Part shown: positions 39,421 through 49,049 of the stretch, one piece after another
How positions within the stretch are numbered: position 1 is the first letter of the stretch
Layout of the letters: every line of letters starts with the position of its first letter
Origin: Sphingomonas glacialis
GTDB lineage: Bacteria > Pseudomonadota > Alphaproteobacteria > Sphingomonadales > Sphingomonadaceae
NCBI RefSeq assembly: GCF_014653575.1
Contig: NZ_BNAQ01000006.1
Span: forward strand, 1-64,000
Length of the DNA: 64,000 nt
Direction of reading: 5' to 3'
Made by a program: the position numbers and the translations under genes
The notes under the pieces: model-generated
What the model saw: only the letters and a program-made list of their open reading frames with translations
What the model was told of the DNA's origin: nothing
The model's database searches: none

Positions 39421-41190
39421 GTCAGCGGGTTCTACAGCGACTATAAAGGCAATATCTCGGACAAGACCCTCGGCGGAAAGATCAATGGCTACGCCCATTA
39501 TGGCGCGCGCGCTATGGTGATCGGCGATGTCACGGAGAAGCTGCACGTCAAGCTGATCGCCGACTATCGCCGGGCCGACGACGATTGCTGCGGGTTCGTC
39601 ATCGGCGCGCTCAACCCCACCCCATCGGACTCCCAGGCGGCGCTGCAAAGCATTCTAGCCCCTGCACTCGGCGGCGCTACCCGGCAAAGCGTTCAGATGA
39701 CGCCCAACCGGACCATGGAGGTGACCTATGGCGCCTCTCTGCAGGCCGATCTGACCGTTGGCGCGGATACCCTGACGTCGATCACGTCGGCGCGCCAGTG
39801 GAACAACACGGAAGTCCGCAACGGCGATTGGGTCGACCAGCTTTACCTCAACGTGCCGCTGATCCGCGACCTGGGGCCGCAACGCTCGAAGACGTTCACG
39901 CAGGAACTGCGCCTGACCTCGCCCACCGGTGGCTTCGTCGATTACGTGGTCGGCGCATTCTATTATCAGGCGTTGGCAGACCGCACCTACACGCGCTCCA
40001 ACACGTATTGCACCGCTACGACGGCCCTCAAGCAGGTGAACGGCCTCACCCCGTGTCCGACCGATCAGTCGACGATCCTCAACCCTGTCGGGGTCGCTGC
40101 ATTCGGCTCCAAGTTCTACAACGCAGCCGCATACGGGCAGGCGAACTGGCATTTCACCCCGCGGTTTCACGCGGTCACGGGCCTGCGCTACACGTACGAC
40201 AAGGTGGAAGCCTATCATACGCGTACCAACAACTATAGCGGCAATACATTTCCTGGTGTCGGCGTCCCGGCCGGGATCGGCAGCAATTTCGATGCCAATG
40301 TCGCCACCGGCGGGCTGTTCAACGGCACGCCGTGGACTGGCAAGACCAGTGCCAAGAATCTTTCGGGCAAGGCGGCGCTGCAATATTACGTGACGCCTGG
40401 CAATATGCTCTACGGAAGTTTCGGTCTTGGCTACAAGGGCCCCGCGTTCAACACCTTTTTCAACATGAGCGCCGGCAATACCGCGCCGATCGCGCCAGAA
40501 ACCTCAAAGGCGTACGAGCTGGGACTAAAGAGCAACTTCAATAACGGGCGGCTCATCTTTTATGTCGATGGATTTTACACCAAGGTCAAAAACTACCAGG
40601 CAAATTACCCGACCCTATTCAATGGTGCCGTTATCTCCACGATCATCAATGCCGGCGACGTCTCGACGCGCGGAGCAGAGGTCGGTCTGCTCTACCGGCC
40701 AAATCGCCAACTGACCATCAGCGGCGGGTACAGCTATACCGACGCCAAGGTGGACCAGTTTCTCGTGCCGCCGGCAGCGCAGGCAGCCAACACCATCACC
40801 TCCGGTACGCCACTGGCCTTTGCCCCGAAGAACAAGGGGAATTTCGGGGCGACCTATACCGCGCTGCCCAGGAATCTGCCGTTCGCGCTGGAATTCAGCG
40901 GGCTGGTGTCTTACACCGACAGCCAGGTTTCGAGCTTGTCGCCGAGAAATACCCCTGCCCAGATGGTGGCATTCGAGAACCTCACGCTCAGGGCCCACAC
41001 CCAAGTCGATATCACCTTGGCGGCGGTTGATCTGGCCAAGCGCTATCGCCTCGGGCTCGTCGTCACCAACTTGCTCAACGCCCACTATGCCTCGACCATC
41101 ACTGCCGGCGGGCCGGGCGGTTCGTACCTGTATCAGATCGCGCGCGATTCCGATCGATACTTGGGAGTTATTCTGCGCCGCAATTTCTGA
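39421..41190 (+). pseudogene. TonB-dependent receptor lacking signal, plug and first strands
   Basis: The frame from GTC 39421 reads VSGFYSDYKGNISDKTLGGK ... LIADYRRADDDCCGFVIGAL and continues through a normal receptor barrel: AYELGLKSNFNNGRLIFYVD, AGDVSTRGAEVGLLYRPNRQ, GGYSYTDAKVDQF, and the typical end DRYLGVILRRNF. About 590 of an expected 770-800 residues remain. There is no start codon, signal peptide, TonB box or plug domain. Codon usage of the rest is intact, so the deletion may be recent. It cannot insert as a functional receptor. Confidence 0.8.
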
Positions 41191-41258
41191 TCGAGCGCGT
41201 GGCTTGGCCCCCGTACATTCTGGGAACACAGAGTGCTGCACGCTATCGTAGACCGGTT

Positions 41259-41279
41259 GCGCGCGGGTTTCCCGCGCGC
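41259..41279 (+). terminator. GC-rich hairpin after the receptor remnant
   Basis: GCGCGCGGG and CCCGCGCGC form a perfect 9-bp stem with a TTT loop, 69 nt after the receptor stop. No U-run follows. The rest of 41191-41411 shows no gene. Confidence 0.45.
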
Positions 41280-41411
41280 GATCCGGGGGGCAAATGCACG
41301 CGATATCTGACCGACGTGCGCAATCTCGGCCTTGCCTTTGGCGATCGATGCTGACGACGCCAGCGGCCTGCCGGATCGCTCGCCTCAGTTCAAGCGCCCT
41401 GAGCGCAAATC

Positions 41412-41996
41412 CTAACGAACTTGCGGTCGCCGAACGGTATTGGCAAAATCTTCCGCGATAACGGCCTCGATCTGACGGTCTATCCCACGGGTCAGGTCGG
41501 CTGGCACGGTGCACGCGAAACCGCGGTCGACCAAGCCGTTCAGCGCCCAACGCACGCAATAATCGGCAGCCACGCCGATCACAGTAACGCGCGTGGTGCC
41601 GGCTGCTTTCAGAGCCGCGAAGAAGCGATCGCGTGGGATGGCCGCCCCATCGTTCGGCACGATCATCAGGCCATCCTCTGCCCACATGTCGAACACGCCC
41701 TTCTCCAGCCGATACTGCGCGATCGCGGGGTCGATCAGGCTCGCATCGATCATGTTGGCCCAGCCCGGCGTGTCGCGGACGCAGTGGATCGGGAACAGTG
41801 CCGCTTCGGCTGTCGCGGCATAGGTATCGGCATAGTGCGTATCGAAGGTGAACAGCACCCCGGCGGTCTCGGCAGGATCGAGCGTGGCAAGCCACGCGCG
41901 CATCGGGGCGACGAGCGCCTCGGCACCGGCCACGGGCAGCGCGCCATCCGCGCGCATGAAATCGACCTGTGTATCGACGACGATCACGAATTGCAT
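41412..41996 (-). CDS. pncA: Nicotinamidase (isochorismatase-like hydrolase)
   Basis: 194 residues. ATG 41996 follows GGGAG with 6-nt spacing; the longer frame to 42074 overlaps the divergent gene. Catalytic Asp in VIVVDTQVDFM, Lys in YRLEKGVFDMW and Cys in VIGVAADYCVRWALNG form the family triad. It should hydrolyse nicotinamide to nicotinate, which the downstream-divergent pncB then uses. The adjacent nrtR and shared palindrome support the NAD-salvage assignment over other isochorismatase-like roles. Confidence 0.85.
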   Translation of the reverse strand: MQFVIVVDTQVDFMRADGALPVAGAEALVAPMRAWLATLDPAETAGVLFTFDTHYADTYAATAEAALFPIHCVRDTPGWANMIDASLIDPAIAQYRLEKGVFDMWAEDGLMIVPNDGAAIPRDRFFAALKAAGTTRVTVIGVAADYCVRWALNGLVDRGFACTVPADLTRGIDRQIEAVIAEDFANTVRRPQVR

Positions 41997-42017
41997 ATCG
42001 GGCTCCCAATACTGCAC

Positions 42018-42048
42018 TTTACATATATTCTCGTCGCATATAAGTAAA
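42018..42048. promoter_or_regulatory. 31-bp palindromic operator between pncA and nrtR
   Basis: TTTACATATAT (42018-42028) and ATATAAGTAAA (42038-42048) form an inverted repeat with one mismatch. A further ATATAAGG lies at 42059-42066. It sits 22-24 nt from both starts and is the likely NrtR site. Confidence 0.6.
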
Positions 42049-42072
42049 GCGCGATCAGCATATAAGGCCGCC

Positions 42073-42813
42073 ATGACCAGCTCCGATCCCTCCCCCGATT
42101 ACGATCCGACGCAATATGATCGGCCATCGGTGACCGTGGATCTGGTGCTGATCGGGCTCGCCGGCGGCGAACTCTCGGTACTGCTGAAACGCCGCACGGC
42201 CGCGCCGCAAGAAGGGCGCTGGGCGTTGCCCGGTGGCTTCGTGCGGATCGACGAAACGCTCGAGGAAGCGGCGAACCGCGTCTTGCGCGAAAAGATCGGG
42301 CTTACCGGCGTGTCGCTGGAGCAGCTGTACACGTTCGGCGCGATCGACCGTGATCCGCGCATGCGGATCATCAGCGTCGCGTATATGGCGCTGTTCGATG
42401 CAGCGAGCTTCGCTCGGGGGATGGCGTCGGGCAAGAACCTCGGCACGGCGAGTTTCGCCGCGGACGGCCGAGTGCGCGATGCTGCCGGCACTCCCCTGCC
42501 CCTCGCCTTCGACCACGCGACGATTCTGGGCGTCGCGCGCGAGCGGCTGCGCGGGAAGATCGACTATTCAGATATCGGCTTCGGCTTGTTGCCCGAGCGG
42601 TTCACGCTGCGGCACTTACAGGATGTCCACGAGGCGATCCTGTCGGTCCGGCTCAACAAGCCGGCGTTTCGCCGGCGCATGCTCGACCGCGGCTGGCTGG
42701 TGCCGACCGGCGAGCGCGAGCCCGACGCCTCGCATCGGCCCGCCGAGCTCTTTCGTTACCGCGGCGCGCCGCCGACACCGACGGCGCCCGCAAGTGCTGG
42801 GAGGCATGCATGA
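42073..42813 (+). CDS. nrtR: NrtR-type regulator of NAD metabolism (Nudix domain + winged helix)
   Basis: 246 residues. Residues ~15-150 form a Nudix fold: [20 protein letters not shown], then [20 protein letters not shown]. The Nudix box is degenerate ([10 protein letters not shown] where RExxEExGL is needed), so hydrolysis is unlikely and ligand sensing is expected (ADP-ribose in known NrtR proteins). The C-terminus has a winged-helix DNA-binding part: [20 protein letters not shown], then [20 protein letters not shown]. It is divergent from pncA and overlaps pncB by ATGA, as expected for a local repressor. Confidence 0.88.
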   Translation: MTSSDPSPDYDPTQYDRPSVTVDLVLIGLAGGELSVLLKRRTAAPQEGRWALPGGFVRIDETLEEAANRVLREKIGLTGVSLEQLYTFGAIDRDPRMRIISVAYMALFDAASFARGMASGKNLGTASFAADGRVRDAAGTPLPLAFDHATILGVARERLRGKIDYSDIGFGLLPERFTLRHLQDVHEAILSVRLNKPAFRRRMLDRGWLVPTGEREPDASHRPAELFRYRGAPPTPTAPASAGRHA

Positions 42814-44114
42814 CCTTCACCGACATCGCGACGCGCACCTATGACCATAGCTGGCGGCTCGATCCGATCGTGCGCAGCCTGCTCGACACCGATTTCTACA
42901 AGCTGCTGATGGTGCAGATGATCCGCCGCCGACACCCCGATGTCGACGTGACCTTCGCGCTGATCAACCGCAGCCGCGTCGTTCGCTTGGCCGATGCGAT
43001 CGACGCGCACGAACTGCGCGCCCAGCTCGATCACGCGCGCACGCTGCGCTTCTCGAAGAAGGAACTGATCTGGCTGGCGGGCAACAGCTTCTACGGCGAA
43101 GCGCGGATCTTCGCGCCCGACTTCATCGCCTGGCTCGGCGATTTCCGGCTGCCGGAATATGAATTGCGCACGGTCGACGGGCAGTTCGAGCTGCATTTCT
43201 CCGGGCCGTGGACGCACGCGACGATGTGGGAGATTCCGGCGCTCGCAATCATCAACGAACTGCGCTCGCGCGCTGCGATGCGCGACAAGGGCCGCTTCGC
43301 GCTCGACGTGCTCTACGCGCGTGCCAAGGCACGGCTGTGGAACAAGGTCGAGCGGCTGCAGCAGCTCCCCGATCTCGTGCTTTCCGATTTCGGCACACGG
43401 CGGCGGCACGGCTTTCTGTGGCAACGCTGGTGCGTCGACGCGCTCAAGGAAGGGTTGGGCAGCCGCTTTGTCGGCACCTCGAACGTACTGCTGGCGATGG
43501 ATGCCGATCTCGAGGCGATCGGCACCAACGCGCACGAGCTGCCGATGGTCGCCGCGGCGCTCGCGAGCGACGATGTGGAACTCGCCCGTGCGCCCTATCG
43601 CGTGCTGGAGGAATGGCAGGCAAGCTATGGCGGCAACCTGCTGATCGCGCTGCCCGACGCGTTCGGTACCAGTGCCTTCCTCGCCAATGCGCCCGACTGG
43701 GTCGCCGACTGGACCGGTTTCCGCCCGGACAGCGCGCCGCCGATCGAGGGCGGCGAGCAGATCATCGCCTGGTGGCAGCAGCACGGCCGCGATCCGCGCG
43801 AGAAACTGCTGATCTTTTCGGACGGCATGGACATCGACACGATCGAAGCGACCTATCGCCATTTCCACGGCCGCGTCCGCACCAGCTTCGGCTGGGGCAC
43901 CAACCTGACCAACGATTTTCGCGGCTGCGATCCGGACGGTGACGCGGCGCTCGCGCCGATCTCGCTGGTCTGCAAGGTGGTCAGCGCGAACGGCCGGCCA
44001 GCGGTCAAGCTCTCCGACAATCCGGCCAAGGCGACCGGCGATCCGGCGGAGATCGCGCGCTATCTGCGCGTGTTCGGCGCCGCCGGCCGGACCGAAACCG
44101 CGGTGCACGTCTGA
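42810..44114 (+). CDS. pncB: Nicotinate phosphoribosyltransferase
   Basis: 434 residues. N-terminus [20 protein letters not shown] is the family signature. Substrate-binding motifs: [60 protein letters not shown] with the phosphorylatable-His region NAHELPM. The C-terminal [13 protein letters not shown] and [20 protein letters not shown] bind PRPP phosphate. It makes nicotinate mononucleotide from nicotinate and PRPP. It follows nrtR with ATGA overlap. Confidence 0.93.
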   Translation: MTFTDIATRTYDHSWRLDPIVRSLLDTDFYKLLMVQMIRRRHPDVDVTFALINRSRVVRLADAIDAHELRAQLDHARTLRFSKKELIWLAGNSFYGEARIFAPDFIAWLGDFRLPEYELRTVDGQFELHFSGPWTHATMWEIPALAIINELRSRAAMRDKGRFALDVLYARAKARLWNKVERLQQLPDLVLSDFGTRRRHGFLWQRWCVDALKEGLGSRFVGTSNVLLAMDADLEAIGTNAHELPMVAAALASDDVELARAPYRVLEEWQASYGGNLLIALPDAFGTSAFLANAPDWVADWTGFRPDSAPPIEGGEQIIAWWQQHGRDPREKLLIFSDGMDIDTIEATYRHFHGRVRTSFGWGTNLTNDFRGCDPDGDAALAPISLVCKVVSANGRPAVKLSDNPAKATGDPAEIARYLRVFGAAGRTETAVHV

Positions 44115-44413
44115 CCCTTCCCCATGTGCCAGGGCAGGACGATCCGATGCCCACCCAGACCCAGGCCGCGATCGACGGGAAGGTCTGGCCGCATTTCACA
44201 GCGTGCGTCGCACAAAGGGCGGCGTGTTCGCGCAGACCAAAAACACGACGCTGACCGAACGTCATCCCACCGCTATACGGGCGTAGCGAATGCGCCCCGT
44301 GGGGGATCCGACGCATCAGACCGTTGCATTGCAAGCGACGTATCGGGCCTCGAGAACGCGAAGATGCCAGATAACCGATGCAGTCGCCGACAACGCCGTG
44401 TAGGACAGCGCGC

Positions 44414-45907
44414 ATGACACAGACGCATCGCCAAACCCGTACTCTGAACCGCCGTAAGTCGAGCGCGACGCGCTACCTCGCTCTGTCGGCGTTGCTCGTT
44501 GCAACGCCCGCCACAGCACAGGATGCGCGCCCGAGCACCGATCTGCCGATGCCGTTGCCGGTCGTGCAGCCAGCGCCATCCACGCCGCTGCCACAACTCA
44601 GTCCGGCTCAAGCGGCCGCGCTTGCGGCTTTGCTTCAGAAAGACATCGTCGCGCAGGGTCTCGCCGATTCACAATCGATCGACCCGGTCGACAACGACCG
44701 TCTTGTCCGCGCCGCGCTGGATCATGCCCATGCCGTTCATGCCGGCCGCCTTGCGGAAGCCGATTTCGATCAGAATTGGGCGATGCGGCCTGCCGTCTAT
44801 GACCCGCTACCGGCCTTCAAGAATGCGGTCGAGCACGATCGTCTGGCCGCATGGATCGCTTCGCTGCCGCCGCCCTATGCAGGCTACGATGCACTGGTCG
44901 CTGCGCTTGCGCGGTACCGGACGATCGCGGCGGCGGGTGGCTGGGAGCCGCTGAGCGCAGGCGCCGATCTGACGCTCGGCAACTCCGGCCCGCGCGTCGC
45001 TGCGCTACGTAAGCGGTTGGCGCTCGAAGATCCGCAAGTGACGTCGTCGGAGGACCGCTTCGACGCCGCGCTGCTCGACGCGGTCCGTCGCGCGCAACGG
45101 CGCTACGGGCTCAATCCGACGGGTATCGTCGCCGCACAAACGCTCGCCGCGCTCAACGTGCCCGTCGATGCGCGGCTTCGCCAGATCAAGGCGAACATGG
45201 AGCGCTGGCGCTGGTTGCCAGCAGAACTCGCCAAGAACCGCGTCCAGGTGAATATCGCCGCAGCCGTGCTGACGCTGTTCGACGGCGACGCCCCGGTCAT
45301 GTCGATGAAGGCAGTGACGGGGCGCCCCGGGGCCGAGACGCCGATGCTCACCTCGCAGATCCACAGCATCGTGCTCAACCCGCCGTGGAACGTGCCGTCG
45401 ACGATCGCGGGGCGCGAACTGTGGCCCAAGGAGAAGGCCCACCCCGGCTATCTGGCGCAGCACGGCTTCCGAGTGATCGACACCGGCGATGGCGGCAAGC
45501 GGCTCCAGCAATCCTCGGACCATAGCGCGCTGGGGAAGTACAAGTTCGATTTTGCCAACCCGTTTGCCGTCTACCTGCACGACACGCCCGCCCAGGCGGG
45601 GTTCGCGCGTTTCGACCGCTTGGCCAGCCATGGGTGCGTCCGTCTCGAAAAGCCCGGCGACCTTGCGAAGCGGCTGCTCGAGGGCACGCCCGAATGGCCG
45701 GCGGACACGATCGATGCGACGGTCACTGCGGGCAAGACGGTGCGCGCAAAACTGGCGGCACCCGTTGCGGTGTATCTGCTGTACTGGACGGCGTTTGCGA
45801 ACGCGGACGGGCAGGTCGGTTTCCGAAACGACCCCTATGGCTGGGACGGAACGCTGGCGACCAAGATTGCGGAACGGTCCGCGCGCCAGGCGATTGCGGC
45901 GCGCTGA
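44414..45907 (+). CDS. L,D-transpeptidase (YcbB/LdtD-like)
   Basis: 497 residues. ATG 44414; signal peptide after a basic start: RRKSSATRYLALSALLVATP ... ATAQ. A Pro/Ser linker and a helical scaffold domain follow. A peptidoglycan-binding segment is at ~185-230 (LTLGNSGPRVAALRKRLALE ... RRYGLNPTGIVAAQTLAALN). The YkuD catalytic domain has the His in YLHDTPAQAGF and the active site SHGCVRLEKPGDLAKRL with His/Cys/Arg. It forms 3-3 peptidoglycan crosslinks or attaches proteins in the periplasm. A small lipoprotein gene follows 13 nt later. Confidence 0.9.
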   Translation: MTQTHRQTRTLNRRKSSATRYLALSALLVATPATAQDARPSTDLPMPLPVVQPAPSTPLPQLSPAQAAALAALLQKDIVAQGLADSQSIDPVDNDRLVRAALDHAHAVHAGRLAEADFDQNWAMRPAVYDPLPAFKNAVEHDRLAAWIASLPPPYAGYDALVAALARYRTIAAAGGWEPLSAGADLTLGNSGPRVAALRKRLALEDPQVTSSEDRFDAALLDAVRRAQRRYGLNPTGIVAAQTLAALNVPVDARLRQIKANMERWRWLPAELAKNRVQVNIAAAVLTLFDGDAPVMSMKAVTGRPGAETPMLTSQIHSIVLNPPWNVPSTIAGRELWPKEKAHPGYLAQHGFRVIDTGDGGKRLQQSSDHSALGKYKFDFANPFAVYLHDTPAQAGFARFDRLASHGCVRLEKPGDLAKRLLEGTPEWPADTIDATVTAGKTVRAKLAAPVAVYLLYWTAFANADGQVGFRNDPYGWDGTLATKIAERSARQAIAAR

Positions 45908-45920
45908 GGAGATGACACCA

Positions 45921-46271
45921 ATGACCCACAAATTCCCCCGCGCCTTCGCGGCAATCCTGTTGATCGCCGGTCTCGGCGCGTGTTCGCAATCGACCGAGGC
46001 GCCAACGCGCGACGAACAGTCCACCGAGACGCCCGCAGAACCGGCGGACGAAGCGACACCGACGGCACCCGAGACGCGCGCGCCCGAGCCCGAACCTACC
46101 CCGACCGCCGCCACCAACCTGACGGCCGCGCTGCCGGAAAAGGCACCCGCAGCGGCGGCGCCGGACGAACAGCTGATGGACGATGCCTCGGCCACGGGTA
46201 TGACGGCACGCACGACGCGCAGCGATCAGACGAACCAGGCTGCTCCGGCTGAGCAGACCCCGAACGACTAG
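45921..46271 (+). CDS. Small Pro/Thr/Glu-rich lipoprotein
   Basis: 116 residues. ATG 45921 has GAGGAG 9 nt upstream; ATG 45912 lies too close to it. Lipoprotein signal THKFPRAFAAILLIAGLGAC with lipobox LGAC (Cys21). The mature part is low-complexity and acidic (TEAPTRDEQSTETPAEPADE, PETRAPEPEPTPTAAT). It is probably disordered and may span the periplasm from the outer membrane. Co-transcription with the L,D-transpeptidase suggests a cell-wall role, perhaps as a tether; this is inference. Confidence 0.65.
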   Translation: MTHKFPRAFAAILLIAGLGACSQSTEAPTRDEQSTETPAEPADEATPTAPETRAPEPEPTPTAATNLTAALPEKAPAAAAPDEQLMDDASATGMTARTTRSDQTNQAAPAEQTPND

Positions 46272-46423
46272 AGCAGAGGGCTATGTAGCGGCGAGCCGGT
46301 TGCGGACAGTTTCTGGCTTTAGCATGGCGAGCCGCGCATCAGATCATCGGCCAACTTAGCGCGATCCTCAGACGTGGATGCCACGGCGATTGGATGATGC
46401 GGTGATGCCCCTATATTCCAATC

Positions 46424-47176
46424 ATGTCTCTTCGCGTGCGCGTCATCGATCTGGAAACCACTGGCTCGCGTCCCCCGGCGCACGGCGTGTGCGAAATCGG
46501 CTGGCAAGACGTCGCGCTTGGCGCTGACGGGCAATGGTCCGTGACAGACGAACGCGGCGCCACCTTCGTCAATCCCGGGCGGCCGATCCCTCCGGTGACG
46601 ATGGCGGTGCACCACATCGTCGACGCGGATGTCGCCGCCGCTGGGTATTGGCAGGACGTCGCGCCCGCCATTCTGAAGCCCGAAGGCGGCGTCGTCGCGC
46701 TGGCCGCGCATCGTGCGAGCTTCGAACAGCGATTTTGCACCCCGCACTTGTCGGGCGGCGCGCGGTGGATCTGCACCTGGAAGTGTGCGCTGCGGCTATG
46801 GCCGGGATCGCCGAGCTTCTCCAATCAAGTCCTGCGATACTGGCGGATGCCGCACGGGCTGGTCCGCGAGATTGGCTTGCCGGTCCACCGCGCGTTGCCC
46901 GATGCCTATGTGAGCGCGCATCACCTTCGCGACATGCTGAATGCGGCCTCGATCGAACAGTTGCTTGCCTGGAGCGCCGAGCCCGGGCTTCTGCCGCGGG
47001 TCGTCGCCGGGCCCGAGCGTGGGCGTGCCTGGAGCGACCTCTCGGCCGATGCGCTCGAACAGTTCGCACGCGATCGAGACGAAGACGTCCGGTTCACCGC
47101 GCAGACCGAAGTGCGTCGCCGGGGAGGATACAGCCAGCCCGAGCCCGACCGCCCTGTGCAAGGCCAGCTATTCTGA
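46424..47176 (+). CDS. DEDDh-family 3'-5' exonuclease (ExoX/DnaQ-like)
   Basis: 250 residues. Exo I motif RVRVIDLETTG (Asp-x-Glu). The Exo II region is VALAAHRASFEQRF, with His/Phe where AHNAxFD is usual. Exo III is HRALPDAYVSAHHLRDML, giving the His-x4-Asp of DEDDh enzymes. The C-terminal ~80 residues (VRFTAQTEVRRRGGYSQPEP) are specific to this type. It resembles exodeoxyribonuclease X-like proteins used in repair. The second-motif Asp is not obvious, so activity should be checked. It stands alone between intergenic gaps. Confidence 0.75.
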   Translation: MSLRVRVIDLETTGSRPPAHGVCEIGWQDVALGADGQWSVTDERGATFVNPGRPIPPVTMAVHHIVDADVAAAGYWQDVAPAILKPEGGVVALAAHRASFEQRFCTPHLSGGARWICTWKCALRLWPGSPSFSNQVLRYWRMPHGLVREIGLPVHRALPDAYVSAHHLRDMLNAASIEQLLAWSAEPGLLPRVVAGPERGRAWSDLSADALEQFARDRDEDVRFTAQTEVRRRGGYSQPEPDRPVQGQLF

Positions 47177-47261
47177 CGCTGCTACGCGTTGAAGGTTCAA
47201 TGCTCCCAGCACTGATAGGCTGGGCGGCGGGGGGAAGAAGAGCCGAATCGAGGGGCGCGGT

Positions 47262-48119
47262 TCACCGCATCCGCAGGAAGTACGACAGCGCGGTGCGTGC
47301 GCTATCCGCGAAGCGATCATAGATGACGCGGGCGACAGCAGCGATGACAGGCTGGCGATCGCGTCCCCCGCGAGCGAACACGGCGACGGCCACGCGGTGG
47401 CCATCGGGCATGGTAATGAATCCCACGTCATTCGTGACGCCGTCGAGCGTACCCGTCTTGTCCTCGACCGGAGTACCAGCGGGCAGCATCGCGCGGATGC
47501 GGCGCGTGCCCGTCTCGCAGCGTCGCATCAACTCGAACAGGAACGCGCGGCTTTGCGCCGTCAACACCGCGCCACTGTCGAGCTTATGCAACAGCGCGAC
47601 CATGGCAACCGGCGTGGCGACATCCTTGATGTCGGCCAGGTGACCGCGCTCTCGAAGCAGCTGGTCGATCGTCCGGTCGACCCGGATCCCGATGATGTTC
47701 TGCGACGAGAGCCACTGCTGGACGGCAGCCGGACCACCGACCGCGGCCAGCAGCTGGTCGGCCGCTTGATTGTTACTGCGCACGATCATCAGTTCCAGGA
47801 CTTTCGCGGCGGGCCGGCCGACGACCATGTCGCTGAGGCTGCGTCGGCCCTGATCGATCTCGGCGAGATAGGTGGCTGCGATGGCGAGCTTGACCGTGCT
47901 CGCCATCGGAAACGGCGTGTCACCGTTGATGGCAACGATCGAGCCATCGCGAAGGTCGAGTGCCGCAATGCCATATTCCCCCGGCTTTGCCGCGACCAGC
48001 ATGCTCAACTGGCGCTCGAGCCCGATAAGCTCAGGCGAGCTGGCGGCTGCAGGGGCCGGAACGAGAAGGCTTGCGGCGAGCCCGGAACACAGCAGGTGGG
48101 AAAGCGGAAATACGCGCAT
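47262..48119 (-). CDS. Class A beta-lactamase-like serine hydrolase
   Basis: 285 residues. ATG 48119 starts a signal peptide (RVFPLSHLLCSGLAASLLVP ... AAAS). Active-site Ser74-x-x-Lys77 in FPMASTVKLAI. The SDN loop is Ser115-Asn-Asn (IVRSNNQAADQLL). The KTG motif is at Lys221 (VEDKTGTLDG). The omega-loop Glu in the ExxLN motif is not seen; the region reads VDRTIDQLLRER. The absence of that Glu and the SNN variant suggest weak or altered hydrolysis, so it may be a PBP-like or divergent class A enzyme. It is predicted to act in the periplasm. Confidence 0.75.
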   Translation of the reverse strand: MRVFPLSHLLCSGLAASLLVPAPAAASSPELIGLERQLSMLVAAKPGEYGIAALDLRDGSIVAINGDTPFPMASTVKLAIAATYLAEIDQGRRSLSDMVVGRPAAKVLELMIVRSNNQAADQLLAAVGGPAAVQQWLSSQNIIGIRVDRTIDQLLRERGHLADIKDVATPVAMVALLHKLDSGAVLTAQSRAFLFELMRRCETGTRRIRAMLPAGTPVEDKTGTLDGVTNDVGFITMPDGHRVAVAVFARGGRDRQPVIAAVARVIYDRFADSARTALSYFLRMR

Positions 48120-48158
48120 CGATCGTCCTTGAACCTTGGCCTTGAAAGGCGGGCTCAT

Positions 48159-48528
48159 GCTGAACTGGGAAAACTCTATCCCATCCTATTGCATGTCGGC
48201 GACGAGCGGCCAACCACTGCGTGCACGTTACGCGGCGTGAGGCTTGGCGTCACCGACGCCGCGATGCTCAGCGCGCTGTGGAACGAAAGAGCGACAGCGT
48301 GGTCCCGCTCGACGTCACGCGCCCGCCCGTCATGCGTGGCGAGCTTCCTGTGCCACTCGCACTGGGCGTGCGCGAGTTCGAGAGGCGGCGCACGGTGACC
48401 GATCGTGCCGGTATAATGATCGTGTCGCGCGATGCGTCCGAGGCGGTGATCGCGATCAGCAGCGGCCAGTACCGCTTCTCCACCGACTGGGGGGCGCCTC
48501 CAGATCGGCCCAGCGCCCGGACATCGCT
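48159..48528 (+). other. Gene-free region with a coding-like fragment
   Basis: No complete gene is supported. The plus frame around 48280-48486 has gene-like composition (VPLALGVREFERRRTVTDRA ... GIMIVSRDASEAVIAISSGQ) but lacks a credible start, a ribosome site or a family. It may be a remnant. Confidence 0.3.
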
Positions 48529-48936
48529 TCAGGCGAAGGTCAGCGATCCGCGCCGTTCGGCGAAACGCCACCCCTCGCCCGCCACCCGGACGAAACGATC
48601 GGTGAAACCGCCGACCAGCGGCGGCGCATCGGGCGCGGTAAACAGAAGCATCGCGCTCGTCGCGGTGGCGGTGTCGCGATCGATCACCGCGACCACGATC
48701 GTCCCCGTCAGATGTCGCGTGACGCGCGCCGGACGCGCCTCGAACGCGGCAAGGATCGCGGCACGCCCGATGACCGGCGCATCGGGCGCGGTCGGGCGAG
48801 TCATGCTGCCATCCTCGGCGTAGAGAGCGGCGACGTCGGCCCATCGTGCTGCATCGTTGAGCGCCGCGTACAGGTTGATCAATCGCGCGCAATCCGCCTC
48901 GATCTCACGGCGCTCGGTTGCCGAAACCATGGTCAT
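48529..48936 (-). CDS. NTF2-like (SnoaL-type) domain protein
   Basis: 135 residues. ATG 48936 has GGAGAG upstream; longer starts run into the divergent gene. The sequence follows the NTF2 cone: long N-terminal helices (REIEADCARLINLYAALNDA ... WADVAALYAEDGSMTRP), then VIGRAAILAAFEA, then strands TRHLTGTIVVAVID and TATSAMLLFTAPDAPPLVGG. Such proteins are small enzymes or ligand binders. Divergence from the MetE-like gene at the edge of the aromatic cluster suggests a link to that pathway, for example as a dehydratase or isomerase; this is inference. Confidence 0.7.
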   Translation of the reverse strand: MTMVSATERREIEADCARLINLYAALNDAARWADVAALYAEDGSMTRPTAPDAPVIGRAAILAAFEARPARVTRHLTGTIVVAVIDRDTATATSAMLLFTAPDAPPLVGGFTDRFVRVAGEGWRFAERRGSLTFA

Positions 48937-48979
48937 GACAGCATCTCTCCAATCCCGGCATCCGCGCCCATTTCGTAAG

Positions 48980-49010
48980 TTCGCATATACGATCTGTACA
49001 TCAATGCGAA
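48980..49010. promoter_or_regulatory. TTCGCAT-N17-ATGCGAA inverted repeat (candidate IclR site)
   Basis: Perfect 7-bp arms lie in the divergent region between the NTF2-like and MetE-like genes. Known IclR regulators of aromatic pathways bind similar TTCGCA-type palindromes, and an IclR gene lies downstream at 50214. Confidence 0.4.
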
Positions 49011-49049
49011 ACGCAATCATGGTCGGTCGAACGCATGAGAGGACACTTT

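Noticed and set aside
41221..41411. Gene fragment upstream of pncA
   Set aside because: Short frames such as RYLTDVRNLGLAFGDRC lack starts and homology I can recognise; too short to call.
44115..44413. Possible small gene between pncB and the L,D-transpeptidase
   Set aside because: An ATG at 44147 gives only ~35 residues, and other frames give no family-like sequence.
47262..48119. Confident antibiotic-resistance gene call
   Set aside because: Lacks the omega-loop Glu and has SNN instead of SDN, so a resistance function is not supported by sequence alone.
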